Shown here piece after piece: positions 26,556 through 35,908 of a stretch of DNA of 64,000 nt. The stretch lies in contig NZ_JBDOIO010000003.1 of the NCBI RefSeq assembly GCF_039831995.1, positions 682,001 through 746,000 of the forward strand, read 5' to 3'. A program made the position numbers and the translations under genes. The notes under the pieces are model-generated. The model was not told the origin of the DNA. It searched no databases and saw nothing but the letters and a program-made list of their open reading frames with translations. The stretch's first letter is position 1. Every line of letters begins with the position of its first letter. The stretch is from Paenibacillus pabuli (lineage in GTDB: Bacteria > Bacillota > Bacilli > Paenibacillales > Paenibacillaceae).

Positions 26556-26929
26556 TGGTGAGGCGAGCCTAACTTCGGCAAGCGCTCCCGTACGGACTCA
26601 TCTCATTGCGTTGGCCACGGAAGAATCCCGTTTAGACTGGGGGGGAATCGATTGATTTAAAGGAATAAACAAAAGAAATAATGGCTGCACAAGAAGTTAC
26701 CGAGCAGCAAAAGTTATAAACAAAAATTTAATAGCGATTGCTTCCGGGGATGGGGGAATAATCACTATGTATATTTGCGTATTTTTTTTTGGTTTTTGTC
26801 CTCCACATGTGTACAAAGAATAAAAAAAGATGCTACATTGAAATTAGTCTAACCCCCTTTATAACAAGGTTTTTCGAAGAATAACATGTCTCCTGTATGA
26901 GGACAAACGTATATCGAGGAGGGAATCGA
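26556..26929 (+). other. upstream region of kbl-tdh
   Basis: 370 bp without a gene. No riboswitch or clear operator recognised. A GAGGAGGG binding site at about 26917 serves kbl. A promoter is expected near the AT-rich stretch at 26770-26870. Confidence 0.3.
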
Positions 26930-28120
26930 ATGTCAAGTCAAGCATTGGACCAATTTTTAAGTTCGAACATCGAAGATCTAAAGAATAAAGGTCTATATAA
27001 CTTCATCGATACACTGCAGGGTGCAAATGGTCCTGTTATTCGTATTGACGGAAAGTCCCTAATCAATTTGTCTTCTAATAACTATTTGGGCTTGGCAACA
27101 GATTACCGCCTGATTGATGCTTCAGTTAAGGCGGCGCAGACATACGGGGCAGGGGCAGGGGCTGTGAGAACAATTAATGGTACGATGGATCTTCATATTG
27201 AGCTTGAAGAAAAACTGGCTCGTTTCAAAAAAACGGAAGCCGTTATCGTGTATCAATCGGGATTTAACTGTAATATGGCTGCTATATCCGCGGTAATGGA
27301 CCAGCATGATGCGATTTTATCCGATGAGCTGAACCACGCTTCAATTATTGATGGCTGCCGCCTGTCGAGAGCCAAGGTGATTCGCTTTAAGCATTCGGAT
27401 ATGAATGATTTAAGACAGCAGGCGAAAGAGGCCAAGGAATCCGGTCAGTACCATAAAATTATGGTCATCACCGACGGGGTTTTCTCCATGGATGGTGATA
27501 TAGCAAAGCTGCCCGAAATCGTGAAAATAGCAGAAGAATTCGATCTGATTACTTATGTGGATGATGCCCACGGTTCGGGCGTTCTCGGAGCAGGTGCGGG
27601 AACCGTGAAACATTTTGAATTGTCCGACCGCATTGACTTTCAAATTGGTACTCTTTCCAAGGCGATCGGCGTTGTCGGCGGTTATGTGGCGGGTAAAAAA
27701 CAACTGATCGAATGGTTGAAGCTGAGAAGCCGTCCGTTTCTGTTCTCGACATCGCTACCTCCGGCTGCAATCGCTTCTTGTAGCGCTTCTATCGACATTT
27801 TGATGAATGACAAAGAGTTGATCGATAAGCTGTGGGAGAATTGCAATCATTTGAAAGATGGCTTGAGCCGGCTTGGATATGATGTAGGCCAAAGTGAAAC
27901 TCCGATCACACCTTGTATCATTGGCGATGAAGTAACCACCCAACAGTTCAGCAAACGGCTCTATGAAGAAGGCGTTTATGCCAAGGCAATCCTGTTTCCT
28001 ACGGTCCCGAAAGGAACTGGAAGAATACGCAACATGCCGACAGCTGCCCATACCAAGGAGATGCTGGGCCAGGTGATCTCTGTTTATGAGAAAGTTGGCA
28101 AGGAAATGAAGCTGATTTAG
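26930..28120 (+). CDS. kbl: glycine C-acetyltransferase (2-amino-3-ketobutyrate CoA ligase)
   Basis: 396 residues from the ATG at 26930 with GGAGGG upstream. A fold-type I PLP enzyme of the alpha-oxoamine synthase family: [43 protein letters not shown] and the PLP lysine in [13 protein letters not shown] (Lys244, the same position as in E. coli Kbl). It converts 2-amino-3-oxobutanoate and CoA into glycine and acetyl-CoA. Directly followed by threonine dehydrogenase, it forms the two-step threonine degradation pathway. Confidence 0.95.
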   Translation: MSSQALDQFLSSNIEDLKNKGLYNFIDTLQGANGPVIRIDGKSLINLSSNNYLGLATDYRLIDASVKAAQTYGAGAGAVRTINGTMDLHIELEEKLARFKKTEAVIVYQSGFNCNMAAISAVMDQHDAILSDELNHASIIDGCRLSRAKVIRFKHSDMNDLRQQAKEAKESGQYHKIMVITDGVFSMDGDIAKLPEIVKIAEEFDLITYVDDAHGSGVLGAGAGTVKHFELSDRIDFQIGTLSKAIGVVGGYVAGKKQLIEWLKLRSRPFLFSTSLPPAAIASCSASIDILMNDKELIDKLWENCNHLKDGLSRLGYDVGQSETPITPCIIGDEVTTQQFSKRLYEEGVYAKAILFPTVPKGTGRIRNMPTAAHTKEMLGQVISVYEKVGKEMKLI

Positions 28121-28157
28121 CTGCATTCGCGGGAGTATATTTCGGGAGGAATGTCTT

Positions 28158-29117
28158 ATGAACAAGATCTTGGTGACCGGAGCACTGGGCCAAATCGGTT
28201 CTGAGTTAGTTGTTAAATTACGTGAGATTTATGGTGCGGATCACGTCGTTGCTACGGATCTCAGGTCATCAGCCCACGAAATTACCCGATCAGGACCATT
28301 CGAGCTGCTGGACGTGACGAATGATAAGGCAATGTTCGAAATCGCCAAGCGGTACGAAGTGGATACCATCATCCATTTGGCTGCGCTACTGTCGGCTACC
28401 GCAGAGGAGAAACCCCTTCTTGCCTGGAATTTGAATATGGGCGGATTGATGAATGCACTTGAAATATCCAGAGAGCTCGGCTGCCAATTGTTCACTCCAA
28501 GCTCCATTGGATCTTTTGGCCCTACGACTCCGAAATACAATACCCCGCAGGATACGATCCAGAGGCCTAATACGATGTATGGCGTGAACAAAGTGTCCGG
28601 CGAACTGCTTTGTGATTATTATTTCCACAAGTACGGCCTGGATACTAGGGGGTTGCGATTCCCAGGATTGATATCTTATATGACGCCTCCCGGCGGAGGA
28701 ACGACGGATTATGCGGTGGAAATTTATTACGCAGCCGTGACGGTTGGCCGGTATACATCTTATATCGCCAAAGACTCAAACATGGACATGATGTATATGC
28801 CGGATGCCCTAAACGCTATCATCGATTTAATGGAAGCGGATTCTTCCCGGTTGATACACCGAAACTCATTTAATGTCACCGCAATGAGCGTGGATCCGGA
28901 GGCGATCGCTGCAGCAATTCGGGAGGAGTTTCCCAGCTTTATCCTAGATTATGACGTTGATCCGAAGAGACAGGCGATAGCCGATAGCTGGCCGCATTCC
29001 ATTGATGCGACGGCAGCAAAAACAGAATGGGGATTTCATGCCCGCTACGACTTAAAGGCCATGACGAAGGATATGCTTTCACACCTAAGCGAGAGACAAA
29101 TGCTTCGCAAAGCTTAA
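28158..29117 (+). CDS. tdh: L-threonine 3-dehydrogenase, NAD-epimerase type
   Basis: 319 residues with GGGAGGA upstream. A short-chain-dehydrogenase-like fold: NAD-binding ILVTGALGQIGSELV at residues 3-17, VATDLRSS, IIHLAALLSATAE, SSIGSFGP, and the Tyr/Lys pair in TMYGVNKVSGELL. RFPGLISYMTPPGGGTTDYAVEIYY is diagnostic of the epimerase-like threonine dehydrogenases, as opposed to the zinc type. It oxidises threonine to 2-amino-3-oxobutanoate, which Kbl cleaves. It lies 37 bp after kbl. Confidence 0.95.
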   Translation: MNKILVTGALGQIGSELVVKLREIYGADHVVATDLRSSAHEITRSGPFELLDVTNDKAMFEIAKRYEVDTIIHLAALLSATAEEKPLLAWNLNMGGLMNALEISRELGCQLFTPSSIGSFGPTTPKYNTPQDTIQRPNTMYGVNKVSGELLCDYYFHKYGLDTRGLRFPGLISYMTPPGGGTTDYAVEIYYAAVTVGRYTSYIAKDSNMDMMYMPDALNAIIDLMEADSSRLIHRNSFNVTAMSVDPEAIAAAIREEFPSFILDYDVDPKRQAIADSWPHSIDATAAKTEWGFHARYDLKAMTKDMLSHLSERQMLRKA

Positions 29118-29230
29118 AGTTAATATAAATTCACTGTGCAAAGCGAGTAGAAATACAAAAGAATCTGCACCAAGAGGAGGTTTGGCGTTACCCGGATAAA
29201 ATGAAGGGAAGAACAACGTCAATCGTCAAT

Positions 29231-29316
29231 GGGGTACAAGAACATTGTTCCAATCAAAGTCGCTATTTTAGCGGCTTTTTTTTATCGGTACAAGTTCTTA
29301 TCCCAAGCTGAGGACA
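29231..29316 (+). repeat. family A repeat, copy 5 (left half)
   Basis: GGGTACAAGAACATTGTTCC, terminator AAGTCGCTATTTTAGCGGC with T-run, and ATCGGTACAAGTTCTTATCCC; the rest is missing. Its right edge is the break point of a truncated histidine kinase gene on the other strand. Confidence 0.8.
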
Positions 29317-30102
29317 TCCGCTTTAATGGAATGATTGAGGATCGGTACCCCCAGTGTCAGAGCGCGCATCGAGGAATTCAGCCGTTCACGTTCGATTCGC
29401 AATTTAATGCCGAGGAACCCGTATCTAAGCGTGAAATATAATATGCCCAAGACTAGACCAAGCACAACGAACACATTGTTCTTCCACGCGTTATTACTTT
29501 CCAGTTGAAATTGCCATCGTTCCAAACGAAGTGTTTTAAAGCCAAGGAAGTCCGTTGAGAAAGCTCAAAGGATAGCTGCTGAGAACAAGAAGGCTGCTCG
29601 CCGCTTTGACCGTCTTGCTTCGGGGTCCTTTTCTAATAGGTAGGAGGCGAAATACAGGCAGCAGCCCAGAATAAAGTAGAAGCCGTCCCACCAGCGAAAG
29701 CGGCTGATTACAAAGCTGTCCAGAAGTCCGTTCAGCAGATGGTCGCCGAGCAGACAAGCTGCGGGTATGGTTAAAGCAATACTGATCAGAACTGCGTTTT
29801 TTCTCTTGCGGATAACACCGAACCATATCCCGCTTATGCAAAAAACATAAGCAAACAAGTAAAAATAAACGGTTATGGCCGCAATGCTGGCTGTATAAAG
29901 AAGGCTGCTTGAGAGTGGGTTCAGCAAATTCTTGCTAAGCAGATAAGGAACGATCGTTAAATGGATGGAAAAGGTAAAACTTGCCATGCCACCGCATAGC
30001 CAAAGAAAGACATATCCAGATGTTTTTGCGGAAATGTTGTGACATCATCATGATGCCTAGCAGCCATAGGGAAGCGAACATGACGATATATAACCAATTC
30101 AA
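29310..30102 (-). pseudogene. sensor kinase-like membrane protein, truncated and frameshifted
   Basis: Three minus-strand frames join into one protein. Piece 1 starts at 30102 or a little earlier (LEGICLNWLYIVMFASLWLLG). Piece 2 (about 29565-29987) is hydrophobic: SIHLTIVPYLLSKNLLNPL, YFYLFAYVFCISGIWFGVI and RWWDGFYFILGCCLYFASYL. Piece 3 (29310-29525) is NVFVVLGLVLGILYFTLRYG, then RALTLGVPILNHSIKAD, which resembles the start of a histidine-kinase dimerisation helix with its His. The multi-helix N-terminus followed by an H-box-like helix suggests a sensor kinase. The ATPase domain is missing. The break coincides with the right edge of family A copy 5. Confidence 0.5.
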
Positions 30103-30190
30103 GCAGATGCCCTCCAATAAACTCAACTCTCACTAAATTTAAATGGCAGTCAGTACCGACAAGACGAACAGTAATGGAGTGAGAAAGCGA

Positions 30191-30405
30191 ATTAGGCTAC
30201 ACAGGGGATGAGGGAAAAGCGCTTGTTGCAGAAGGGAAATTCGGGCCGAACACGGCTGTATGCTGTCCCGCAGTTTAAGACACGAAATAAGCTGGGTGAT
30301 TCTGGCACATCGGAAGGCAAAATCGGCAAGCAATCATGGGGCGTCCTTTTCTCTTCCAGTGTAGGTTCCTACAAAGTTAAACGCAAAGAAAGAGTATGTT
30401 CTTCT
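30191..30405 (+). pseudogene. peptidoglycan-binding domain remnant
   Basis: Across one frameshift the plus strand reads GYTGDEGKALVAEGKFGPNT, then LYAVPQFKTRNKLGDSG, then EGKIGKQSWGVLFSSS. This is the PG_binding_1 repeat pattern (G-x-x-D-G-x-F-G-P-N-T...V-x-x-F-Q...D-G-x-x-G-x-x-T/S-W). No start or remaining domains are present. Confidence 0.5.
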
Positions 30406-30490
30406 TAAAATAGACTATGAATAGCACAATATAAAAATCGATGCCTTCACATTCATTTTAATTATGAAATAAATTTATCTGATGTTTTGT

Positions 30491-30520
30491 AAACCGGAGC
30501 TTAAACGCTCCGGTTTTATT
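30491..30520. terminator. rho-independent terminator
   Basis: AAACCGGAGC pairs perfectly with GCTCCGGTTT around TTAAAC, followed by TATT. It lies 60 bp beyond the end of sspH on the minus strand and can also end plus-strand transcripts. Confidence 0.65.
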
Positions 30521-30580
30521 GTACACCAATAAGTTTTAAGGGTGTGTTGAAAGGTGATTGCGTTCCTAATCCGTCGCATT

Positions 30581-30760
30581 CTAAGGATACTCAGTCAGAC
30601 TGGACAAAGGAACGGTCATTTCCTGCTCCGAGTTTCCGATCGGATAGATTCGAGCCGTTTCATCCTCATTCACATGCTGGATTACGATAGGGGCATCCTG
30701 GTAAGTTACATTTTTCATAATGGCCGATTCCGAAATTTCAATCGCTCTTTGTTTGTTCAT
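30581..30760 (-). CDS. sspH: small acid-soluble spore protein H
   Basis: 59 residues: MNKQRAIEISESAIMKNVTY followed by QDAPIVIQHVNEDETARIYP and a tail ending in PLSSLTEYP. This matches the H-type minor SASP family (MN.QRA.EI..S...NVTY....I.IQHV.E....ARIYPL...) over its whole length. AAGGAGA lies nine bases before the start. It is expressed in the forespore and retained in the spore core in Bacillus. It lies 11 bp downstream of another small gene on the same strand. Confidence 0.88.
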   Translation of the reverse strand: MNKQRAIEISESAIMKNVTYQDAPIVIQHVNEDETARIYPIGNSEQEMTVPLSSLTEYP

Positions 30761-30771
30761 GAGAATTCTCC

Positions 30772-30942
30772 TTATTCTGAAAGCTTGTTCGATTGATCAA
30801 GATGACGGTGCGTGGCTTTTTTAATTTCTTGGTCGAGTTTCGATTGTCCTTGAATTTCTGCAGCCGCCTCCATCTGATGATTCAGCTGATGTTCGATCTG
30901 TCCGATTCCATGCGCCTCTTGTTGCTGTTTGCTCTTAGTCAA
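30772..30942 (-). CDS. small Gln/His-rich protein, probably spore-associated
   Basis: 56 residues from a TTG start with GGAGGG six bases upstream. The sequence is hydrophilic and helical, rich in Gln, His, Glu and Lys: KSKQQQEAHGIGQIEHQLNH, QMEAAAEIQGQSKLDQEIKK, ending in LDQSNKLSE. No family is recognised. Close linkage to sspH and a composition like that of small spore proteins suggest spore expression; this is inference. Confidence 0.65.
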   Translation of the reverse strand: MTKSKQQQEAHGIGQIEHQLNHQMEAAAEIQGQSKLDQEIKKATHRHLDQSNKLSE

Positions 30943-31340
30943 AACGATCCCTCCATGGTTGTAATAAGATCTTTATAATCTCTGTATCACTACATTGCAC
31001 CAAACAGTAGGAGCTTATGCAAAAGTTTTTCATGTACTGTGATTTAATTACATTGGATATGAGAATCTTCCTAACATGTACAGAAAGAGAGAGCCGATTG
31101 AAGTAGGTGCATATGGTGACCCATTTCGATTTTAGTGCTGTAAAATTGGAAGCTTTCATGCAATTTTTTACACTCGGTCTAAACTTGTGGGGTATTTACC
31201 CCATACCTTCATCAAGATCAGTTCAAGTGTCCGTTACGTCTTGTTTAGTTTTTCATAACTTATAGAGTGGCAGAATTGGATGAAGACAGTAAGTTCGTTT
31301 AGACAGGAAGGGTTGCAAGATTTTAAGAGGAGGCGGAAAT
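30943..31340. other. divergent intergenic region
   Basis: About 400 bp between the spore genes (minus) and the glycosyltransferase genes (plus). Only short frames, no recognisable gene. An AGGAGG at about 31327-31332 belongs to the next gene. Confidence 0.35.
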
Positions 31341-32030
31341 ATGAAAAGAAAAGTCGTGATTGAGATTAACTTCAACAACTACGGTTTTGACCCGCAGCGT
31401 CTGACGAGGGAATGGTTGGAGCGGAGAATGGACATTTTTCGCAGATATACGCTGAACTGTCTCAAGGCACAGACGAATCAGGATTTCCTGACCGTAGTAA
31501 AGCTCTCGAAGGAATCAGGAGAGTTGATGCAGGAAATTTTGGCAGAGCAGGAACCATTGCCGGCCAATATCCGTTTCGGTACGCATATCGAGAGTGTTCG
31601 CGCCATACTCTCCTTTGCTGAAGGACATGAAGATATCTATATTGCCAGACTAGATTCGGATGACCTGTACCACAGAACGTTTGTCCAGCAGCTTTATAGC
31701 GTGCAGCCAAAGCCAGAGACGATAGCACTAATCAACCAGAACGGATATCTGTGGGACAGCGTCAATAATGAGATGGCACCGACGTTCCATCGTTCACCGC
31801 AGTTCTATGTGTATCTGTATAAAACGGAGCAATACGCCTCAGGATACCGCATCAAGTTACCGGGCAGAGGCACTCATGGGAATGTCATCGATCTGCCACA
31901 TGAGTTGCTGGCTCCACGCAATTATATCAATGTCGTTCATTCCAGTAATACCTCGGTAAAAAAGGTTCCACTTAAAGATCGGCTGAATGGAAGCGAGATT
32001 GAACAGGTATTACGGGAATTCATGGTCTGA
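31341..32030 (+). CDS. putative rhamnosyl/glycosyltransferase (first of tandem pair)
   Basis: 229 residues, start preceded by AGGAGGCGG. GT-A-like architecture: strand VVIEINFNNYG at the N-terminus, RREWL-like helix REWLERRMDIFRRYTLNCLKAQ, and a metal-binding motif YIARLDSDDLYHRTFVQQL near residue 110. The overall pattern (E-x-x-F-N-N, QxxQDF, RLDxDD) fits the putative rhamnosyltransferase family PF11316, involved in surface or spore polysaccharide. The next gene is a diverged paralog. Confidence 0.75.
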   Translation: MKRKVVIEINFNNYGFDPQRLTREWLERRMDIFRRYTLNCLKAQTNQDFLTVVKLSKESGELMQEILAEQEPLPANIRFGTHIESVRAILSFAEGHEDIYIARLDSDDLYHRTFVQQLYSVQPKPETIALINQNGYLWDSVNNEMAPTFHRSPQFYVYLYKTEQYASGYRIKLPGRGTHGNVIDLPHELLAPRNYINVVHSSNTSVKKVPLKDRLNGSEIEQVLREFMV

Positions 32031-32057
32031 CCAAAGGTGTGCTTGATTGAATTCAAA

Positions 32058-32083
32058 GAGAGCGGAAATATCCGCTCTCCACA
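32058..32083 (+). terminator. hairpin between the paired glycosyltransferases
   Basis: GAGAGCGGA pairs with TCCGCTCTC around AATA, without a T-run. A possible weak terminator or RNA stabiliser. Confidence 0.4.
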
Positions 32084-32116
32084 TCCTAGATCATTCCTGA
32101 ACATCAAAGGAGGGCT

Positions 32117-32893
32117 ATGCGCGTGTCTAAGGAAAAAAAACTCATTGTAGAAATGCTCTTTAATAACTGGGGAGCGACAGCGGATCGACTGACTATGCGA
32201 TGGATAGAATATAGAATAGATTTATTCATGAAATATGCACTCAAAAGCCTACTCCTTCAATCTTCTCAGGATTTTACCTGCTATGTGCTGTATGATCCGA
32301 AGTCAGAGAAGCTTATAAATGAGATACTAAAAAAGTATCCTTCCCTGCCTTCCAATATCTGTTTTGTAACACCTAAAGATTACCAGTCTCATATTATCCG
32401 AGATATTGAAAAGTTCAAGTATTTGTACCGTGTGTATCTGTCCAGTGACGATATGTATCACCAAGATTTTATCAAAAAGCTGCACGCCTATAAACCTCAC
32501 AAAGATACGGTTGCCTTAATACCGCAATACGGTTACATCTACGACTCGGTACAAAAGCGGCTGGGAAAATTTTTTTTCTGGCTTCCCAGCTACGGTGTAA
32601 CTATTATCAAAGTGGATGAGTATTTGAGAGGACAAGCGGCCCGTTATACCTGGCGCGATGCATTTAAGGTTCCCAGGGAATTCATTCATATCAACGAACC
32701 AATATGGATTAATCATATTCATGGACAGAACACAGGTACAACTTTTGCCAATGCACTGACCTGGAAAATAGCAAATGTTCATGATGCTTGTACGTTGGAG
32801 CCTTGGAATAACAATAAACAACCTAAAGCTGCTTTCGGTCCTGAGATCACAGAGCCAAATGAGATCGAACAGATCCTAAACCGCTTTTTCTAA
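32117..32893 (+). CDS. putative rhamnosyl/glycosyltransferase (second of tandem pair)
   Basis: 258 residues with AAAGGAGGGC upstream. It shares the framework of the preceding protein: IVEMLFNNWGATADRLTMRWIEYRIDLFMKYAL versus IEINFNNYGFDPQRLTREWLERRMDIFRRYTL, then SSQDFTCYVL and YLSSDDMYHQDFIKKLHAYKP. Its metal motif is YLSSDD rather than RLDSDD, so one acidic residue differs. The pair arose by duplication and may act on successive sugar residues. Substrates unknown. Confidence 0.75.
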   Translation: MRVSKEKKLIVEMLFNNWGATADRLTMRWIEYRIDLFMKYALKSLLLQSSQDFTCYVLYDPKSEKLINEILKKYPSLPSNICFVTPKDYQSHIIRDIEKFKYLYRVYLSSDDMYHQDFIKKLHAYKPHKDTVALIPQYGYIYDSVQKRLGKFFFWLPSYGVTIIKVDEYLRGQAARYTWRDAFKVPREFIHINEPIWINHIHGQNTGTTFANALTWKIANVHDACTLEPWNNNKQPKAAFGPEITEPNEIEQILNRFF

Positions 32894-32929
32894 CTGTGCG
32901 CTCCATATTTTCCTTGACCGTTCGGTTGT

Positions 32930-33734
32930 TGACGCTTTTGCCAAGAGCTTGGTTCCATTCTTGGTTACATCAGTTTAAGCTCTTCGGTACATGTGCATTT
33001 CATGAAGATAAACTTATTGATACCTGCCCAAATTGTTTGCAGACAATACCCTTCTAATTGTCTAACAAACAACTGGAAAATGCTTTTCAATGTAAGTGTG
33101 GATATAGCCTTGCTACCCTTCGTTTTTCAAATTGGAACGATTGGAAGGAGCCCCCTCAAATAAATCAGTCCATTCTCAGCTGGCTTCAACTAAACGAAAT
33201 GGATTGTTCATGAACAGCATTGTAATTTAAAATTGTTACTTCAAAATGAGCCAGAAGAAATTAAATATTTTGATCCAATAGAATCTATTCAGCAAGATTA
33301 TTTTTATTCAAACTTGTTTCGAAAAGAACAGCAAAAAATTTGCTCAAATGCGTTTCAAATAGTAGAAGAAAGATTATTCTATTCCAAGAATTCCTTGGGA
33401 ACCATCAGGACTGCATCACTCAATTAATGGAGCTAAGAAAAGAGGATGCATGTCTGATTTCCCAGCAATTTGCCCCTATGCATATGCCTATGTTTTTTGG
33501 AGAAAATCATTATTGATGGAAGAGAATTTTTATGGATTTAATCCTTTCAGTAATGAATTGATTTCTACTACAGCTCCTTTATTAATTGAAGAGCATTTAG
33601 AGCACTTTACAACACAACTTATAAATTATCAAATAAAGATGCACAATAGTATTGATAGAAGAATTATATTGTGGGTTCTTGAAAAATTAGTCACTCAATA
33701 TAGTGAAACCTCTTCAGTGCATGGTTTGATATAG
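32930..33734 (+). pseudogene. TniQ/TnsD-like zinc-finger protein, frameshifted
   Basis: Several frames form one protein. From 32950: WFHSWLHQFKLFGTCAFHED followed by LIDTCPNCLQTI, a stop, then FQCKCGYSLATLRFSNWNDW. This is a C/H...CxxC...CxCG zinc-binding pattern with the HxxxLIDxCPxC core of TniQ proteins. The 33233 frame adds FDPIESIQQDYFYSNLF. The 33450 frame, extended upstream, gives PSGLHHSINGAKKRGCMSDF and CPYAYAYVFWRKSLLMEENF. TniQ-type proteins choose target sites for Tn7-like elements. No transposase or ATPase partner lies nearby. AT-rich. Degenerate remnant. Confidence 0.45.
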
Positions 33735-34014
33735 CAGGGAAGGGATGTGAAGAAATAATTGTTCCTCCATGGAAAGAAGTCATTAAATGAGAGATCGGGC
33801 GTTTCTGATTATTGCTCTCAAGTGTCGTATTAATGAGTAGAAAACTTATGTCGAGTACCATCACGTTAAAATGAGTCGCTGATTAACCAATACGATTGCC
33901 TATATCAAAATGAAAATATTCGACTCAACATTAAAGAAATGAGTTCTTATACACCACAAGCAGTTGAGCTGATGCTCAGAGGTAGCAGCACTAAACCCTA
34001 AGTTCAAATAGAAT

Positions 34015-34048
34015 TGTGGCCACTATAATAGATAATGTAGTGGCCACA
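34015..34048. terminator. strong hairpin
   Basis: TGTGGCCACTA pairs perfectly with TAGTGGCCACA across a 12-base loop, followed by TCTTTGT. It lies just left of family A copy 6. The preceding region 33735-34014 holds only fragments, one ending YTPQAVELMLRGS. Confidence 0.5.
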
Positions 34049-34072
34049 TCTTTGTCCCGGTATGTTGAAAAA

Positions 34073-34240
34073 TGTCGAAAGACAAGAACATGGTCCCATT
34101 GAAGTCGCTATTTTATCGGCTTTTTTATTTTATCGGTACAAGTTCTTGTCCCGAACCAAGGACAAGAACTTGTACCGATTGCCGGAATGGATAAGAACAT
34201 AGTCCGATTGCCGATTAGGCGTATGTCTAATCGTTATTTT
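34073..34240 (+). repeat. family A repeat, copy 6
   Basis: Complete: TGTCGAAAGACAAGAACATGG, hairpin AAGTCGCTATTTTATCGGC with T-run, perfect inverted arms ATCGGTACAAGTTCTTGTCC / GGACAAGAACTTGTACCGAT, box ATAAGAACATAGTCCGATT and right end GATTAGGCGTATGTCTAATCG. A family B fragment (CTAACGGGCTGGTTAG, about 34252-34267) follows within 15 bp. Confidence 0.9.
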
Positions 34241-34321
34241 TAATTCATTAAGCTAACGGGCTGGTTAGATTAATGTTGCTTTATAAAAAATCCTTCTTTT
34301 CTACTCAAAAAATCTAAGTAA

Positions 34322-35206
34322 TTATGAGTTTTCAGTAATATTTCTATATTGTAGATAATTTAAAAACCGTTTGAGAGCAAGAGAGGTAGAGTTTTTATCT
34401 TTCATTGCTAGGCCAATTTTACGGTAGGCTGGGAATTCAAGTTCTTTTACAACAATTCGATAGGGGGTACGTTTTAAAATAAGTTCAGGAAGAATACTGA
34501 TCCCTAACCCACTTTCCACCATCGACATGATGGCATAATCGTCCCATGTCGTAAAATGAACTTTTGGTGTAATATTACATCGCTCAAAAATTTCTGAAAT
34601 TTCAGCTTTTGCACCCTTCTCTAAGAGCATAAACGGATCTTCACCTAATGCTTTGACAGGAAAACGATCACAGCTCGCCATGGAGTGGTTTTCCGGTATG
34701 ATCACAAGCAACTTGTCTTCCTCTAAAAATGTCGTGTCAAGTTTGGTTTGTGTGGGGAGCCTTAGAAAGCCACAATCCACACGACCTTCCGAAATCCAGC
34801 TTTCAATCTCCGTATAATCACCCAGTAAAAGTTCATAGTCAATGTTCGGATATTCTTTTTGAAATGCTTTGATTATATTGGGAAGCCAATGCGTAGCCAC
34901 GCTTGAAAATGTTCCAATCCGTATAATCCCAGATTGGAGTCCATGTAGTTCGTCAATTTGGGATTGTAGTTTCTCATATTCATTGCATACACTCTTCGCA
35001 TAAGGAAGTACTTTAAGACCCTCGGAAGTCAGACGTACGCCAGAGCGATCGCGTTCTAGAAGGGATATTTTCCATTCTGATTCTAAATCGTTGATCATCC
35101 GGCTGATACCCGACTGTGAATAATTCAACATTTCGGCTGCTTTGGTAAAGCTTCCGTATTCAACAGTTTTAATTAAGGCTAAATATTTCTGAATATTCTT
35201 ATCCAT
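34322..35206 (-). CDS. LysR-family transcriptional regulator
   Basis: 294 residues from the ATG at 35206; upstream in-frame codons are not LysR-like. The helix-turn-helix is residues 1-60 (YLALIKTVEYGSFTKAAEMLNYSQSGISRMINDLESEWKISLLERDRSGVRLTSEG). The C-terminal substrate-binding-like domain has GIIRIGTFSSVATHWLPNIIKAF and MSMVESGLGISILPE. It is divergent from the prolyl-tRNA editing and EamA genes, the usual arrangement for a LysR regulator and its targets. The inducer is unknown, perhaps an amino acid given the neighbours. Confidence 0.93.
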   Translation of the reverse strand: MDKNIQKYLALIKTVEYGSFTKAAEMLNYSQSGISRMINDLESEWKISLLERDRSGVRLTSEGLKVLPYAKSVCNEYEKLQSQIDELHGLQSGIIRIGTFSSVATHWLPNIIKAFQKEYPNIDYELLLGDYTEIESWISEGRVDCGFLRLPTQTKLDTTFLEEDKLLVIIPENHSMASCDRFPVKALGEDPFMLLEKGAKAEISEIFERCNITPKVHFTTWDDYAIMSMVESGLGISILPELILKRTPYRIVVKELEFPAYRKIGLAMKDKNSTSLALKRFLNYLQYRNITENS

Positions 35207-35347
35207 ATCCTTTGTTCTCCTCTCTGTATCTGGTTTTGTCATGATAAACATGATAAACAGTCGCTTTTGTAATAGTGAAAACGATGATACACTTTTATTC
35301 AAACAAACACAAATATAAAAAATCTACAGTATGAAAGGATCTTATAC

Positions 35348-35887
35348 ATGTTTTTTATAAGTGATATTTTAACCTCAACGCCGGAGAAGTACCTGACACA
35401 ACTACAAGAAAAAACTTATGAAACATTAGAAAATCTACAAATATCTTTTGAGCGCGTAAATACAGATGAAGCAATCTCTATGGAGGACTGTATTGAAATT
35501 AATGAAAAACTAAATGTAAATATGGTGAAGACACTTTTTCTTTGTAATAGACAACAAACCCAATTCTATTTACTTATTACTACAGCTGGTAAGCAATTTA
35601 AAGCTAAAGACTTTAGCAATCAACTTGGTATTTCTCGTGTGTCATTTGCTTCGGCTGATCAATTGGAACATTTGATAGGTGTGAAAGTAGGTGCTGCAAC
35701 TATTTTTGGTGTCTTATTGGATAAAGATCAAGTTGTTCAAGTTGTACTTGACGAAGACATAGTGGCCCAAGAATGGTATGGATGTAGCGACGGGACAACG
35801 ACAGGCTATATGAAAATTAGAACATCGGATGTAATCCATAAATTCTTACCTTACACTGACCATTTACCAAAAGTGATACAAATTTAA
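35348..35887 (+). CDS. YbaK/ProX-type aminoacyl-tRNA editing protein
   Basis: 179 residues. The YbaK/EbsC-like fold is shown by MVKTLFLCNRQQTQFYLLIT (the Lys is the family's key residue), GVKVGAATIFGVLLDKDQVVQVVLDEDI and C-terminal WYGCSDGTTTGYMKIRTSDV. This is the ProX/PrdX pattern; such proteins hydrolyse mischarged tRNAPro (Ala- or Cys-tRNAPro). It is the first gene of a pair with the EamA transporter, 21 bp apart, under the divergent LysR regulator. I see no strong ribosome binding site beyond AAAGGAT. Confidence 0.85.
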   Translation: MFFISDILTSTPEKYLTQLQEKTYETLENLQISFERVNTDEAISMEDCIEINEKLNVNMVKTLFLCNRQQTQFYLLITTAGKQFKAKDFSNQLGISRVSFASADQLEHLIGVKVGAATIFGVLLDKDQVVQVVLDEDIVAQEWYGCSDGTTTGYMKIRTSDVIHKFLPYTDHLPKVIQI

Positions 35888-35908
35888 GAAAGTGAAGCGA
35901 TACAAAAA

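Noticed and set aside
26556..26929. A riboswitch (for example a glycine riboswitch) upstream of kbl-tdh
   Set aside because: I found no matching conserved core or tandem aptamer pattern by eye; the possibility is not supported.
33790..33990. Fragment resembling the C-terminal helix of a MerR-type regulator
   Set aside because: The readable piece (NTIAYIKMKIFDSTLKK) is too short and its frame too broken to support a call.
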